64,000 nt of DNA from contig DASYBC010000072.1 in the NCBI GenBank assembly GCA_036500965.1, positions 1-64,000 on the forward strand, written 5' to 3'. Positions 8,038-17,388 of the stretch are shown piece after piece. A program made the position numbers and the translations under genes. The first letter of the stretch is position 1. Every line of letters begins with the position of its first letter. The notes below the pieces were generated by a model. That model did no database searches, was not told where the DNA came from, and saw nothing but the letters and a program-made list of their open reading frames with translations. This DNA is from AP-15 sp036500965. Its GTDB lineage: Bacteria > Pseudomonadota > Alphaproteobacteria > ATCC43930 > CGMCC-115725.

Positions 8038-9087
8038 TCAATGGAACCGCGGCATGACCTCTTCGCACAGGAGACGCAGCGCGGTCATGACCTGCGCGTG
8101 CGGGATCAGCCCGCCGCAATTCAGCTCGGCGAGGATGCCGTCGATGCCGAGCTCGTCCTGCAGCGCGCGCAGGCGCTCGCCCACCGATTCCGGCGTGCCG
8201 ATCAGCACCTGGCCCTCGAGCGCTTCGTCATAGGTCAGCTTTTCGAGGCGTTCGAGGCGCTCGGCTCGGCCCTCGATCGCGCGGGTGCCGCCGCGGGACA
8301 TCGAGTCGCGCAGCCGCTCGGTCTGCTCGCGATAGAAATGCATCAGGCTATCGCGCGGCTCCTCGCGCGCCCGGCCCGCGGTTTCGGCGAGATAAGTCGG
8401 CACCCGCAGATAGACCCGGCCGCGGCCGGGATGGCCGGCCGCTTCATAGGCGGCGCGGTATTCGCGGACCGCGGGGGCGAATTCGGCAAACGAGCCGTGC
8501 CGGGCGTTGATAAAGATCGGCAGACCGCGAGCACCGACCGCGGGATAGGTGTCGGGGCTCGCCGCAGCGATGCGCATCGACGGCAGCGGCTGCTGAAACG
8601 GCCTTGGCGCGACCGCGATGTTGTTGAAACGGTAGTACCGGCCCTCGAAATTGACCTTGGGCTGCGACCAGGCCTGCTCGACGATGTCGAGCACCTCGGC
8701 AAAACGGTCGCGGCTCTCGGCGTAGGAAACGCCGTAATCCTCATAGGTGCGCGGCAAGCCGCTGCGCCCGACGCCGAAAATCAGCCGGCCGCGGCTGATC
8801 TGGTCGACCGTGGCGGCTTCCTCGGCCAGGCGCAAAGGGTGGCACAACGGCAGAACCTGCACCGCGATGCCGATCTTGATGCGGCGGGTGCGGGCGGCGA
8901 TCGCGCTGGCGATGCTGAGCGGCGCCGACAACACCGAACGCTGCGGGTCAAAGTGCAGCTCGGCCAGCCACATCACGTCGAGGCCCAGCTCCTCGGCCGC
9001 ATCGATCTGATCGAACGCCTCGGCGAAGCTGTCGGCGTCGGAGCGCCCCGGCAGCGATGGAAACTGGTGAAACATGCCGAATTCCAT
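8038..9087 (-). CDS. LLM class flavin-dependent oxidoreductase
   Basis: This 349-residue protein has the TIM-barrel luciferase-like monooxygenase fold: opening MEFGMFHQF, DVMWLAELHF in the second strand region, RTRRIKIGIAVQVLPL, and LIFGVGRSGLPRTYEDYG near residues 100-120. The family uses FMNH2 or F420 to oxygenate small organics such as alkanesulfonates, aldehydes and nitrilotriacetate-like chelators. A GAGAGGAA ribosome site precedes the ATG. It is first in an operon with the amidase. No flavin reductase is adjacent, so reduced flavin must come from elsewhere. Confidence 0.92.
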   Translation of the reverse strand: MEFGMFHQFPSLPGRSDADSFAEAFDQIDAAEELGLDVMWLAELHFDPQRSVLSAPLSIASAIAARTRRIKIGIAVQVLPLCHPLRLAEEAATVDQISRGRLIFGVGRSGLPRTYEDYGVSYAESRDRFAEVLDIVEQAWSQPKVNFEGRYYRFNNIAVAPRPFQQPLPSMRIAAASPDTYPAVGARGLPIFINARHGSFAEFAPAVREYRAAYEAAGHPGRGRVYLRVPTYLAETAGRAREEPRDSLMHFYREQTERLRDSMSRGGTRAIEGRAERLERLEKLTYDEALEGQVLIGTPESVGERLRALQDELGIDGILAELNCGGLIPHAQVMTALRLLCEEVMPRFH

Positions 9088-9301
9088 GGCGAATTCCTCT
9101 CTGCGCCCGGTGCCTGGCGGCGCGGTCGAGCCGGGCGATTATCGTGGACGGCGCTGCCGAGCGGTGCAAGAGGCTCGGCGCGGTTATGCGGCACAGCGCG
9201 GGTCGAATAAGCGGTGTTGCGCGGAGCGGTGCACTATTGGCACAAAGCTTTCATAAATGTTTTCCGGCAGCCAAGCGCGCGCCTGCGGGCAGGAGACTTG
9301 A

Positions 9302-11251
9302 ATGACCGACCCGCAAGGCAGCCCCGGATCGTTGACCGAGATCATTCCGGCCGGGCATGCCGCGCCGCGTGTCGGCGAGCAGCAGGAGCCGCCGCCGGCG
9401 CCCCTCGCCGGGCTTTCGCTCGCGGCGCTCGGCATCGTCTTCGGCGACATCGGGACGAGCCCGGTCTACACCTTCCGCGAGTGCTTCAACCGCGATTTCG
9501 GATTGCCGCTGTCGCCGGAAAACGTGCTCGGCGCGCTGTCGCTGATCGTCTGGGCGCTGATCCTGGTCGTCGCCGTCAAATACGTCCTCTTGATCATGCG
9601 CGCCGACAATCAGGGCGAAGGCGGGATTCTCGCCCTGTTGGCGCTCGCCCAGCAGGCAATGGGCACGCCTCGCGGGCGCACGGTTCTGGTCCTGCTGGCC
9701 GTCGCCGGTGCCGCGCTGTTTTACGGCGACAGCATGATCACGCCGGCGATATCGGTGCTCAGCGCGATCGAGGGGGTCGGCGTCGCGACCCCGGTGCTGA
9801 GCCGGTTTGTCGTGCCGATCACGGTGGTGGTGCTGGCTTTGCTGTTCTTGCTCCAGCGGCGCGGCACCGAGAAGGTCGGGCATCTGTTTGGCCCGGTGAT
9901 GCTCGTATGGTTCGCGGTGATCGCGGTCGCCGGGCTGTTCCGGATTGCCGAGGCGCCGCGTGTATTGGCGGCGTTGAACCCGGCGCACGCCATTGGCGTC
10001 TTTGTCGCATCGCCGCTGCGCGGCTTTCTGGTGCTCGGCGCCGTCTCGCTGGCGATCACCGGAGGCGAGGCGCTGTACGCCGATATGGGCCATTTTGGCC
10101 GGGTCCCGATCAGGCTCTCCTGGTTCGGGCTCGTGCTGCCGGCGCTCGTGCTCAACTACTTTGGGCAGGGCGCCTTGATCCTCGGCGACAGGGCGGCGAT
10201 CGACAACCCGTTTTTTCGCCTGGCGCCGGATTGGGGGTTGATCCCGCTGGTCGTGCTGTCGACCGCGGCGACGGTCATCGCCTCGCAGGCGGTGATCTCC
10301 GGCTCGTTTTCGCTGTCGCGCCAGGCGATTCAGCTCGGCCTCCTGCCGCAGCTCGACATCTACCAGACCTCGACCCAGGCACGCGGCCAGATCTACATTC
10401 CGGAGCTCAATTGGGTGCTGCTGACGGCGGTGCTGGCGTTGGTCCTGGGGTTCCGCAGCTCGAGCGCGCTCGCTGCGGCCTACGGTTTTGCCGTGACCGG
10501 GACGATGACCCTGACGACGGTGCTGGTCGGCGCGGTGATGCGCGGCGTGTGGCGATGGCGCTGGCCGTGGATCGCCGCCGTGCTGGCGCCGATCATGACC
10601 GTCGATCTCGCCCTCTTCGGCGCAAACTCGATGAAGATCCCGAGCGGCGCCTGGTTCCCGCTGGTGATCGGGCTCGTCATGTTCGCGATCATGACCACCT
10701 GGCGCACCGGCCGCCGATTGGTGACGGAGCGGCTGGCACGCGAGACGATGCCGCTCGCCGCCTTTCTCGACACCTGCGACGCGGCGACCGAGGCGCGAGT
10801 CTCCGGCACCGCGGCGTTTCTGACCAGCCGCACCGAATACGTCCCCCCGATCCTGATGCAAAACCTCAAGCACAACCGGGTGCTGCACCGGACAGTCCTG
10901 CTGACCCGGGTCGCCACCGACAATGTCCCGCGGGTCCCGGGCCCGGAGCGCATCAAGGCGCACGAGCTCGGCCGCGGCTTTTGGCAGATCGACGCCCATT
11001 TCGGCTTCGCCCAGTCGCCGAACCTGCCGCGCGAGCTGGGCCGCGCGGGAATCCCCGGGCTCGCTCTCGATCTCGACAAGATCTCGTTCTTCATCGGGCG
11101 CGCCAACGTCAGATCGGCGGGCCGGCCCGGGATGGCCCGCTGGCGCGAGCGCCTCTATATCGCCCTGACCCGCGTTGCGACGCGGCCGACCGAATTCCTC
11201 CGTATCCCGCCCGACCAAGTCATCGAGCTCGGCGCCCAGGTCGAGATCTAG
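9302..11251 (+). CDS. kup: KUP family potassium:proton symporter
   Basis: This 649-residue protein matches Kup/Trk-D potassium uptake transporters along its length. The signature GIVFGDIGTSPVYTFRECF lies near residues 45-63, and about twelve membrane helices reach to about 470, followed by a hydrophilic cytoplasmic C-terminal domain. Kup brings in potassium with protons at low external K or low pH. The start is supported by AGGAG about 8 nt upstream. An unusual feature is the about 40-residue proline- and glutamate-rich N-terminal leader before the first helix. No kdp or trk genes are nearby. It is transcribed away from the monooxygenase gene across a 214 bp gap. Confidence 0.95.
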   Translation: MTDPQGSPGSLTEIIPAGHAAPRVGEQQEPPPAPLAGLSLAALGIVFGDIGTSPVYTFRECFNRDFGLPLSPENVLGALSLIVWALILVVAVKYVLLIMRADNQGEGGILALLALAQQAMGTPRGRTVLVLLAVAGAALFYGDSMITPAISVLSAIEGVGVATPVLSRFVVPITVVVLALLFLLQRRGTEKVGHLFGPVMLVWFAVIAVAGLFRIAEAPRVLAALNPAHAIGVFVASPLRGFLVLGAVSLAITGGEALYADMGHFGRVPIRLSWFGLVLPALVLNYFGQGALILGDRAAIDNPFFRLAPDWGLIPLVVLSTAATVIASQAVISGSFSLSRQAIQLGLLPQLDIYQTSTQARGQIYIPELNWVLLTAVLALVLGFRSSSALAAAYGFAVTGTMTLTTVLVGAVMRGVWRWRWPWIAAVLAPIMTVDLALFGANSMKIPSGAWFPLVIGLVMFAIMTTWRTGRRLVTERLARETMPLAAFLDTCDAATEARVSGTAAFLTSRTEYVPPILMQNLKHNRVLHRTVLLTRVATDNVPRVPGPERIKAHELGRGFWQIDAHFGFAQSPNLPRELGRAGIPGLALDLDKISFFIGRANVRSAGRPGMARWRERLYIALTRVATRPTEFLRIPPDQVIELGAQVEI

Positions 11252-11332
11252 GGCGGATGCGACCGGTTGTCCGATGCGCGCGGCGGAACGGCGCCGCGTC
11301 GGGCCGGTTCTCCCATAGAGGAGGACGGTCGC

Positions 11333-12397
11333 TTGCATTCTGCTCCGGAAGGCATCCCCTTTGGTCGGGCGCATGGTCGAGTGGCGCGGCTGTTTACCTT
11401 GGAGAGCGACCGGCTCCGGGCCCGCGTCACCGACTACGCGGGGGCGCTGGTGTCGCTCGAAATGCCCGACCGCGACGGCGCTTGGCACCACGTCGTGCTC
11501 GGCTTCGACGACGTCGCCGGATATGTCGACAATCGCGGTTCGTTCGGCGCCTTGCTCGGGCGCAACGCCAACCGTATCGCTGATGGCCGGATGGTCATCG
11601 ACGGCGTGACCTATGAGCTCTCGAAAAACGAGAACGGCTCGACCCTGCATGGCGGCGCCGAGGGCTTCGGCAAGCGGTTCTGGGAGGTCAAGGATTGCGA
11701 CGGGCGGCGGCTACGGCTCGCTTTGGTCAGCCCGGATGGCGATCAGGGGTTCCCCGGAGAGGTCACGGTCGAAGCCGTCTGGCGGCTCGACGGCGCCGAG
11801 CTGTCGCTCGATTTCACCGCCGGCACGACCAAGCCGACCCCGTTGTCGCTGAGCGCGCATCCCTATTTCAACCTCGACGGGCCGCAGGCGCGCCACTGCC
11901 TCGACCACGAGGTCGAGATCTTCGCCCAATCCTATCTGCCGACCGATCAGCGACAGATCCCGACCGGCGACATCGCGGCGGTGGCCGGAACGCCCTTCGA
12001 TTTCCGAAAGCCGCGGCGGATCGCCGAGCACATCGGCGAGCCCGATACGCAGCTGCGCTACGGCCGCGGCTACGACCATTATTTCGTGCTTCCAACGGGC
12101 GATGCAGGGGCGCTTCGCGTCGCCGCCCGGGTGCGCAGCCGCCGCAGCTTCCGGGGTCTCGAAATCCTGACCACCCAGCCGGGAACGCAATTCTATAGCG
12201 GCAACAACCTCGACGGCTCGGCGCCGGGACGCGGCGGGCTGTACCGCCAGTCGGCTGGATTTGCCTTCGAGCCGCAGGGCTTTCCGAACGCACCGAACCA
12301 GCCGAATTTTCCCTCGACCATTCTGCGGCCGGGCGAGACCTATCACCGGAGGATCGTCTATCGCCTGACTGCCGAGCGCCCAGGAGACCAAGGATGA
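11333..12397 (+). CDS. galM: aldose 1-epimerase (galactose mutarotase)
   Basis: The 354-residue product has the GalM beta-sandwich fold that interconverts alpha and beta anomers of aldohexoses. Diagnostic motifs are GALLGRNANRIADG, the catalytic His in SAHPYFNL and the catalytic Glu in FEPQGFPNAPN near the C-terminus. I chose the TTG at 11333 because GAGGAGG lies 7-8 nt before it. An in-frame TTG at 11267 would add 22 poorly conserved residues. The 3' end overlaps the ATG of the next SDR by 4 nt, so they are co-translated. No galactose catabolic genes are adjacent. Confidence 0.93.
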   Translation: MHSAPEGIPFGRAHGRVARLFTLESDRLRARVTDYAGALVSLEMPDRDGAWHHVVLGFDDVAGYVDNRGSFGALLGRNANRIADGRMVIDGVTYELSKNENGSTLHGGAEGFGKRFWEVKDCDGRRLRLALVSPDGDQGFPGEVTVEAVWRLDGAELSLDFTAGTTKPTPLSLSAHPYFNLDGPQARHCLDHEVEIFAQSYLPTDQRQIPTGDIAAVAGTPFDFRKPRRIAEHIGEPDTQLRYGRGYDHYFVLPTGDAGALRVAARVRSRRSFRGLEILTTQPGTQFYSGNNLDGSAPGRGGLYRQSAGFAFEPQGFPNAPNQPNFPSTILRPGETYHRRIVYRLTAERPGDQG

Positions 12398-13401
12398 TCG
12401 TCGTTGTGACCGGGGCCAGCGCCGGGGTCGGCCGCGCCGCCGCGCTGGAATTCGCCAGGCGTGGATGGGATGTCGCGGTCCTGGCGCGCAACCTGGCGCG
12501 GCTGGAACGGGTCGCCGAGAAGCTCCGCGGATATGGCGTCCGGGCATTGCCGGTCGTCGCCGACGTCGCCGATTGCGACGCGGTCAAGGCCGCTGCCGGC
12601 CGGGTCGAGCACGAGCTCGGCCCGATCGACGTGTGGGTCAACAATGCGATGGCGACCGCGTTCGCCCCGGTGGCGGAAATCACGCCGCAGGAAGTTCGCC
12701 GCGCCACCGAGGTCACCTATCTCGGCCAGGTCCACGGCATGATGACGGCGCTCTCGCATATGCGACCGCGCAATCGCGGCACGATCGTCAATGTCGGCTC
12801 GGCGCTGGCCTATCGGGCGATTCCGCTGCAATCGGTCTACTGCGGCGCGAAATTCGCGGTGCGCGGGTTCACCGACTCGCTGCGCAGCGAGCTGATCCAC
12901 GACAACTGCCCGATCAGCCTCGTCATGGTCCATCTGCCCGCGGTCAACACTCCACAATTCGACTGGGCGTTGAACAAGATGGGCAAGCGCACCCAGCCGG
13001 TGCCGCCGATCTTTCAGCCCGAAGTGCCGGCGCGCGCGATCGCCTTCGCCGCCGAGAACCCGCACCACCGCGAGATCTGGGTCGGGTTTTCGACGATCAA
13101 GGCGATCGTCGGCAACGCCGTGGCGCCGGGGCTGCTCGACCGTTATCTCGCCAAAGCCGGCTACAATGGCCAGTTGACCGACGATCCGCTGCCGCCCGAC
13201 GCGCCGGCAAACCTGTTCGACAGCGTCAACGGCGATTTCGGCGCGCACGGCCGCTTCGACGGTCGCGCCCGCAGACTGTCGTGGGAGATGTTTACCCGCC
13301 GCCATGCGGATGCCGCCGCCGTCGTTTTGCTTGGGCTCTTGGCGGTCGGTGCGGCGGGGCTGTTGCGCGCGGGCGCCGCACGCCGCCGTTTTCAACCATG
13401 A
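12394..13401 (+). CDS. SDR family oxidoreductase with C-terminal membrane anchor
   Basis: This 335-residue protein has the classical SDR core: TGASAGVG cofactor loop (residues 6-13), NNAMATAF at about 87, catalytic Ser in VNVGSALAY and the YCGAK catalytic Tyr/Lys near 149-153. After about residue 250 it has a linker and a hydrophobic helix close to the C-terminus (AAAVVLLGLLAVGAAGLL), so it is probably tethered to the inner membrane. Homologues are often annotated as putative SDRs of unknown substrate. ATGA overlap with the epimerase gene indicates translational coupling, perhaps acting on a sugar or lipid at the membrane. Confidence 0.9.
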   Translation: MIVVVTGASAGVGRAAALEFARRGWDVAVLARNLARLERVAEKLRGYGVRALPVVADVADCDAVKAAAGRVEHELGPIDVWVNNAMATAFAPVAEITPQEVRRATEVTYLGQVHGMMTALSHMRPRNRGTIVNVGSALAYRAIPLQSVYCGAKFAVRGFTDSLRSELIHDNCPISLVMVHLPAVNTPQFDWALNKMGKRTQPVPPIFQPEVPARAIAFAAENPHHREIWVGFSTIKAIVGNAVAPGLLDRYLAKAGYNGQLTDDPLPPDAPANLFDSVNGDFGAHGRFDGRARRLSWEMFTRRHADAAAVVLLGLLAVGAAGLLRAGAARRRFQP

Positions 13402-13534
13402 ATTAAGGCGCGAATGCGCCGGCTGCCGCATTCGGTTTAAGCGATGCTTTGGCATCGCCGCGCGGCCGGCTTATAATCGCCCCGCAGCCTGCCGAACCAG
13501 GAGAAGGCCGGGGAGCTGCTGCGGAGGGGAAGCC

Positions 13535-14866
13535 ATGACGACGGGTGGGGCGGACAGCCTTGCGCTGTCCGACATCGAGCATCGCCGGCAGCTCCGGCGC
13601 GCGGTCATTGCCAGCACGATCGGCACGACGATCGAATGGTACGACTTCTTCATCTATGGAACCGTGACCGGCCTGGTTTTCGCCAAGCTGTATTTCCCCG
13701 GCTCGAACCCGCTGACCGGGACCTTGCAAGCGTTCGCGATCTACGCCGTCGGCTTTGTCGCGCGGCCGGTGGGTGCGGCGATCTTCGGCCATTACGGCGA
13801 CCGAATCGGCCGCAAGGCGGCGCTGATCGCGACCCTGCTGCTGATGGGGCTGGCGACCTTTGCCGTGGCCTTTGTCCCCGGCTACGCCAGGATCGGCATC
13901 TGGGGTGCGGTAATCCTGACCATACTGCGCACCTTGCAGGGGATCGGCGTCGGCGGTGAGTGGGGCGGCTCGGTGCTGATGTCGATGGAATGGGCGCGCA
14001 CCACAGCACATCGCGGCTTTGTCGCCTCATGGCCGCAATGGGGCGTGCCGGCGGGGCTGTTTCTAGCGAACCTCGCGGTGTTGGCATTCAGCGCGATCGC
14101 CGGCCCGCAATTCGTGACCTGGGGCTGGCGCGTACCGTTCCTGCTCAGCATCATCCTGGTCGGGATCGGGCTCTATATTCGGCTCGGCATCCTCGAAACC
14201 CCGGTCTTTGCCCGGCTTGTCGCCGAAAACCGCATTGAACGGACGCCGACCCTCGAGGTCATCAAGCGCCAGCCAAAGGAGATCATCCTGACGGCGCTGG
14301 TGCGGATGGCCGAGCAGGCGCCGTTCTACATCTTCACCGCCTTTATCTTCACCTATGGGACGCGGATCCTGCACAGCTCGCGCGATCTGCTGCTGATCGC
14401 CGTGCTGGTCGCCTCGGTCGTGTCGTTCTTTACGATCCCCTACTCCGGCTACCTGTCCGACCGGATCGGGCGCAAGCGCATGTACCTGATCGGCGCGGCG
14501 ACGATGGGCGTGTTCGGCTTTATCTATTTCGCGCTGCTCGACACGATGGTGCCGGGCTGGATCTTTCTGGCGATCGTCGTGTCGCTGATCCCGCACGACA
14601 TGATGTACGGGCCGCAGGCGGCCTTGATCGCCGAGTGCTTTACCGGGCGGCTGCGCTATAGCGGCGCCTCGCTCGGCTATCAGCTCGCCTCGGTGATCGC
14701 CGGCGGCCCGGCGCCGCTGATCGCCACCGCGTTATTCGCATCCTATAAGTCGGGCTATGCAATCGCCGTCTACATCCTGGTCTGCGCGGTGATCAGCCTG
14801 ATCGCGACGGCGCTGCTGCCCGATTACACCAATCGCGACATTTCCGCCGAATATGCCCGCGTCTAG
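13535..14866 (+). CDS. MFS transporter, metabolite:H+ symporter (MHS) family, copy 1
   Basis: This 443-residue twelve-helix permease is of the MHS/ShiA-ProP type. The marker motifs are TIEWYDFFIYG in helix 1, FGHYGDRIGRKAALI in loop 2-3, GVGGEWGGSVLM in helix 4-5 and YLSDRIGRKRMYLIG between helices 8 and 9. MHS carriers import organic acids, shikimate, alpha-ketoglutarate, betaines or aromatic acids with protons. The ATG at 13535 follows GGAGGGGA. It is followed 150 nt later by a paralogue of exactly the same length with the same C-terminal pattern. The close oxidative catabolic genes suggest uptake of their substrate. Confidence 0.93.
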   Translation: MTTGGADSLALSDIEHRRQLRRAVIASTIGTTIEWYDFFIYGTVTGLVFAKLYFPGSNPLTGTLQAFAIYAVGFVARPVGAAIFGHYGDRIGRKAALIATLLLMGLATFAVAFVPGYARIGIWGAVILTILRTLQGIGVGGEWGGSVLMSMEWARTTAHRGFVASWPQWGVPAGLFLANLAVLAFSAIAGPQFVTWGWRVPFLLSIILVGIGLYIRLGILETPVFARLVAENRIERTPTLEVIKRQPKEIILTALVRMAEQAPFYIFTAFIFTYGTRILHSSRDLLLIAVLVASVVSFFTIPYSGYLSDRIGRKRMYLIGAATMGVFGFIYFALLDTMVPGWIFLAIVVSLIPHDMMYGPQAALIAECFTGRLRYSGASLGYQLASVIAGGPAPLIATALFASYKSGYAIAVYILVCAVISLIATALLPDYTNRDISAEYARV

Positions 14867-15016
14867 TCGGCCGGGCGAGCTTGCGCCAGGCCAATGCGCT
14901 CTGCGGTTGGCAGGGCTCGCGGCGGCTGCTAGCATTTTACCTGGCGTGTGACAGCATCACGCTGGAGAAACGACAACGGGCGCCGGCAACCGCCCGGCAG
15001 GCGAGGAGGAAAAACG

Positions 15017-16348
15017 ATGACGGCATCCGATTTCACCGCCGAGGGAATGACCGCTGATGAGCACAGCAGGCAGCTGCGCCGCGCATTGCTCGCCTCGACG
15101 ATCGGCACCCTGATCGAGTGGTACGACTTTCTGGTCTACGGCACGGTGACCGCGCTGGTCTTCGGCAAGCTGTTCTTCCCGCATTCGAGCCCCATTGTTG
15201 GCGTGCTCGAAGCGTTCAGCATTTTCTTTATCGGTTTTGTCGGACGGCCGATCGGGGCGGCGATCTTTGGCCATTGGGGCGATCGGATCGGGCGCAAGGC
15301 GACGCTGATCGCGACCTTGCTGGTGACCGGCATCTCGACCGTTTGCGTGGGTCTCGTGCCGAGCTACGCCTCGATTGGCATCGCCGCGCCGATCCTGCTG
15401 ACGATCATTCGCCTGGTCCAAGGGATCGGGGTTGGCGGCGAATGGGGCGGCTCGGTATTGCTGGCGATGGAGTGGGCCAAAACCACCAAGAATCGCGGCT
15501 TTCTAACCTCCTGGCCGCAATTCGGGGCGCCCGCCGGGTTCTTCCTGGCCAATCTGGCGGTGCTGTTCTTCAGCTGGCTGTCCGGCGATCAGTTCATCAC
15601 CTGGGGCTGGCGCATCCCGTTCTTTCTCAGCATCGTCATGGTCGGGATCGGCTTGTGGATCCGGCTCGGCATTCTTGAGACCCCGGTCTTTCAGAAGGTC
15701 ATCGCCGAGGAGCGCGTCGAACGCGTGCCGGTGCTGGAAGTGCTGAAGCGCCAGCCCAAGCAGGTCGCGCTGACCGCGCTGTTGCGGATGCCGGAGCAGG
15801 CGCCGGGCTATATCGTCGGCGCCTTCATCTTCACCTACGGCACGCAGGTGCTCGGGGTCTCCCGCGATTTTCTGCTGATCGCCGTGATCACCCAATGCTT
15901 TCTCGGCTTTCTCTGGGTCATCTGCGCCGGGGCTCTGTCCGACCGCATCGGCCGCAAGAACATGTATATGATCGGCTGCGTCTTTGTCGCGGTCTTCTTT
16001 TTCATCTATTTCGCTATGCTCAATACGAAATCGCCGACCTTGATCTTTATCGCGGTCGCGGTGTCATTGTTGCCGGTAATGACCTGCTACGGCCCGGAAG
16101 CAGCGCTGATCGCGGAAAGCTTTACGCCCCGGCTGCGCTACAGCGGCACCTCGCTCGGCTATCAGCTCGCCTCGATCATCGCCGGCGGCCCGTCGCCGTT
16201 CATCGCCACCGCACTGTTCGCCGCCTTCAAGTCGAGCCTGCCGATCGCGCTCTATATGGTCGTCTGCGCGATTATCGGCATCGTCTCGACGGCGCTCCTC
16301 ACCGACTACACCAACAAGGACATTTCCGCCGAATACGAGCGGGTCTGA
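15017..16348 (+). CDS. MFS transporter, metabolite:H+ symporter (MHS) family, copy 2
   Basis: This is a second 443-residue MHS permease, clearly a tandem paralogue of the gene before it. The motifs are again TLIEWYDFLVYG, FGHWGDRIGRKATLI and GVGGEWGGSVLL, and both end with DYTN-DISAEY-RV. Differences are spread through the helices, for example LRMPEQAPGYIVGAFIFTYG here against VRMAEQAPFYIFTAFIFTYG in copy 1, so the duplication is old enough to have allowed a change of substrate. A GAGGAGGAAA site precedes the ATG. It converges on the dioxygenase gene over a 72 bp GC-rich gap that can fold but has no T-run. Confidence 0.93.
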   Translation: MTASDFTAEGMTADEHSRQLRRALLASTIGTLIEWYDFLVYGTVTALVFGKLFFPHSSPIVGVLEAFSIFFIGFVGRPIGAAIFGHWGDRIGRKATLIATLLVTGISTVCVGLVPSYASIGIAAPILLTIIRLVQGIGVGGEWGGSVLLAMEWAKTTKNRGFLTSWPQFGAPAGFFLANLAVLFFSWLSGDQFITWGWRIPFFLSIVMVGIGLWIRLGILETPVFQKVIAEERVERVPVLEVLKRQPKQVALTALLRMPEQAPGYIVGAFIFTYGTQVLGVSRDFLLIAVITQCFLGFLWVICAGALSDRIGRKNMYMIGCVFVAVFFFIYFAMLNTKSPTLIFIAVAVSLLPVMTCYGPEAALIAESFTPRLRYSGTSLGYQLASIIAGGPSPFIATALFAAFKSSLPIALYMVVCAIIGIVSTALLTDYTNKDISAEYERV

Positions 16349-16420
16349 CCGGCCGGAGGGCGGCGCGCCGGGGCCGCCGCTGCGCTCGTCGCCCCGCTGC
16401 CGACGGGCGGTGAAATCGGC

Positions 16421-17311
16421 TCAAGCGGCTTCGTCGAGCGACGAGCCGGTGTCGAGCGTCGTCGCCCGGCGCAGATCGCGCGGAAAACGGTCGTCATGCG
16501 GCCGGCCGCGATGCATCGTCGAGCGATTGTCCCAGATCACCAGGTCGCCGACCTGCCAGCGGTGGCTGTAGACGAAGTCCGGCCGGGTCGCAAACAAATT
16601 CAGGTCATAGAGCAGGATGCGGCCGTCGGCGACCGGCCAGCCGACAATGTGCGAGGCATGCGCCGACAGATAGACGGTCTTGCGCCCCGAGCCCGGATGG
16701 CGGCGCACCAGCCGCTGCCGCGAGGGCGGGTATTTCTCGCGCTCGCCCGGCGCAAACTCGGTAAAACCGATCTGGCCGCGCGACCAGGTGATATCGTGCA
16801 CGGCGACGAGCGGATCGATCGCCGTTTTCATCTCATCGGAGAGCGCATCATAGGCGGCGCGCATGTCGGCGAATTCGGTCTCGCCGCCGCCCAAGGCGCT
16901 CGCCGGCGGCACCGCCACCGCGTGCAGCATGCCCAGCACCACCGGCACCGGCATGTAGGAGGCATCGGTGTGCCACAGCCGGTTGCCGAGCATGTCGAGC
17001 CGGCGCCGGTCGTCGCGCTCGCGCAGCCGCCCGTCCTCGTCGAGGTTCGAGATGTCGCCGATCTCGGGATGCTTCAGGCGCCGCCTTTTGGCGTTTGCCG
17101 CCGCGCGGCCGATTTCGAGCGGGCCGAACAGCGCCGCGAAATCGCGCAGTTGCGTGTCGTCGAGGCGCTGATCGCGAAACACCACGACCGCATACCGGTC
17201 GATCGCCCGCCAGATTGCGTCGACCATCGTCGGATCGGCCGGCTCGGCCAGATCGAGCCCGCTCGCTTCGGCGGCAAACAGCGGATGAAGCTGGCGCAAT
17301 TCGAGGCTCAT
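16421..17311 (-). CDS. TauD/TfdA family dioxygenase
   Basis: The 296-residue product is an Fe(II)/2-oxoglutarate-dependent oxygenase of the TauD/TfdA clan. The iron-binding facial triad is seen as the His and Asp in LWHTDASY (about residues 112-119) and the distal His in NRSTMHRGRP, followed by the 2-oxoglutarate-binding Arg in DLRRATTLD. It should hydroxylate a small acid and split off sulfite, phenol or a similar group, as taurine or 2,4-D dioxygenases do. The ATG at 17311 is preceded by GGAGGAG. It is divergent from the luciferase-like monooxygenase, with only 77 bp between them, so both may share control. Confidence 0.92.
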   Translation of the reverse strand: MSLELRQLHPLFAAEASGLDLAEPADPTMVDAIWRAIDRYAVVVFRDQRLDDTQLRDFAALFGPLEIGRAAANAKRRRLKHPEIGDISNLDEDGRLRERDDRRRLDMLGNRLWHTDASYMPVPVVLGMLHAVAVPPASALGGGETEFADMRAAYDALSDEMKTAIDPLVAVHDITWSRGQIGFTEFAPGEREKYPPSRQRLVRRHPGSGRKTVYLSAHASHIVGWPVADGRILLYDLNLFATRPDFVYSHRWQVGDLVIWDNRSTMHRGRPHDDRFPRDLRRATTLDTGSSLDEAA

Positions 17312-17388
17312 GCGGTATCTCCTCCGACTGCGGGCAAACACCGCAGCATCGCGCCGCCGACGGCCCCAGTCAATCGAGCGAGAACATC

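Noticed and set aside
9251..11650. 799-codon open frame antisense to the potassium transporter gene
   Set aside because: It is a GC-driven shadow. The sense frame matches Kup throughout, while the antisense product is Arg/Gln-rich without any domain.
16349..16420. GC-rich hairpin between convergent genes as a rho-independent terminator
   Set aside because: Stems are possible, but there is no T-run and several alternative foldings exist, so I do not call it.
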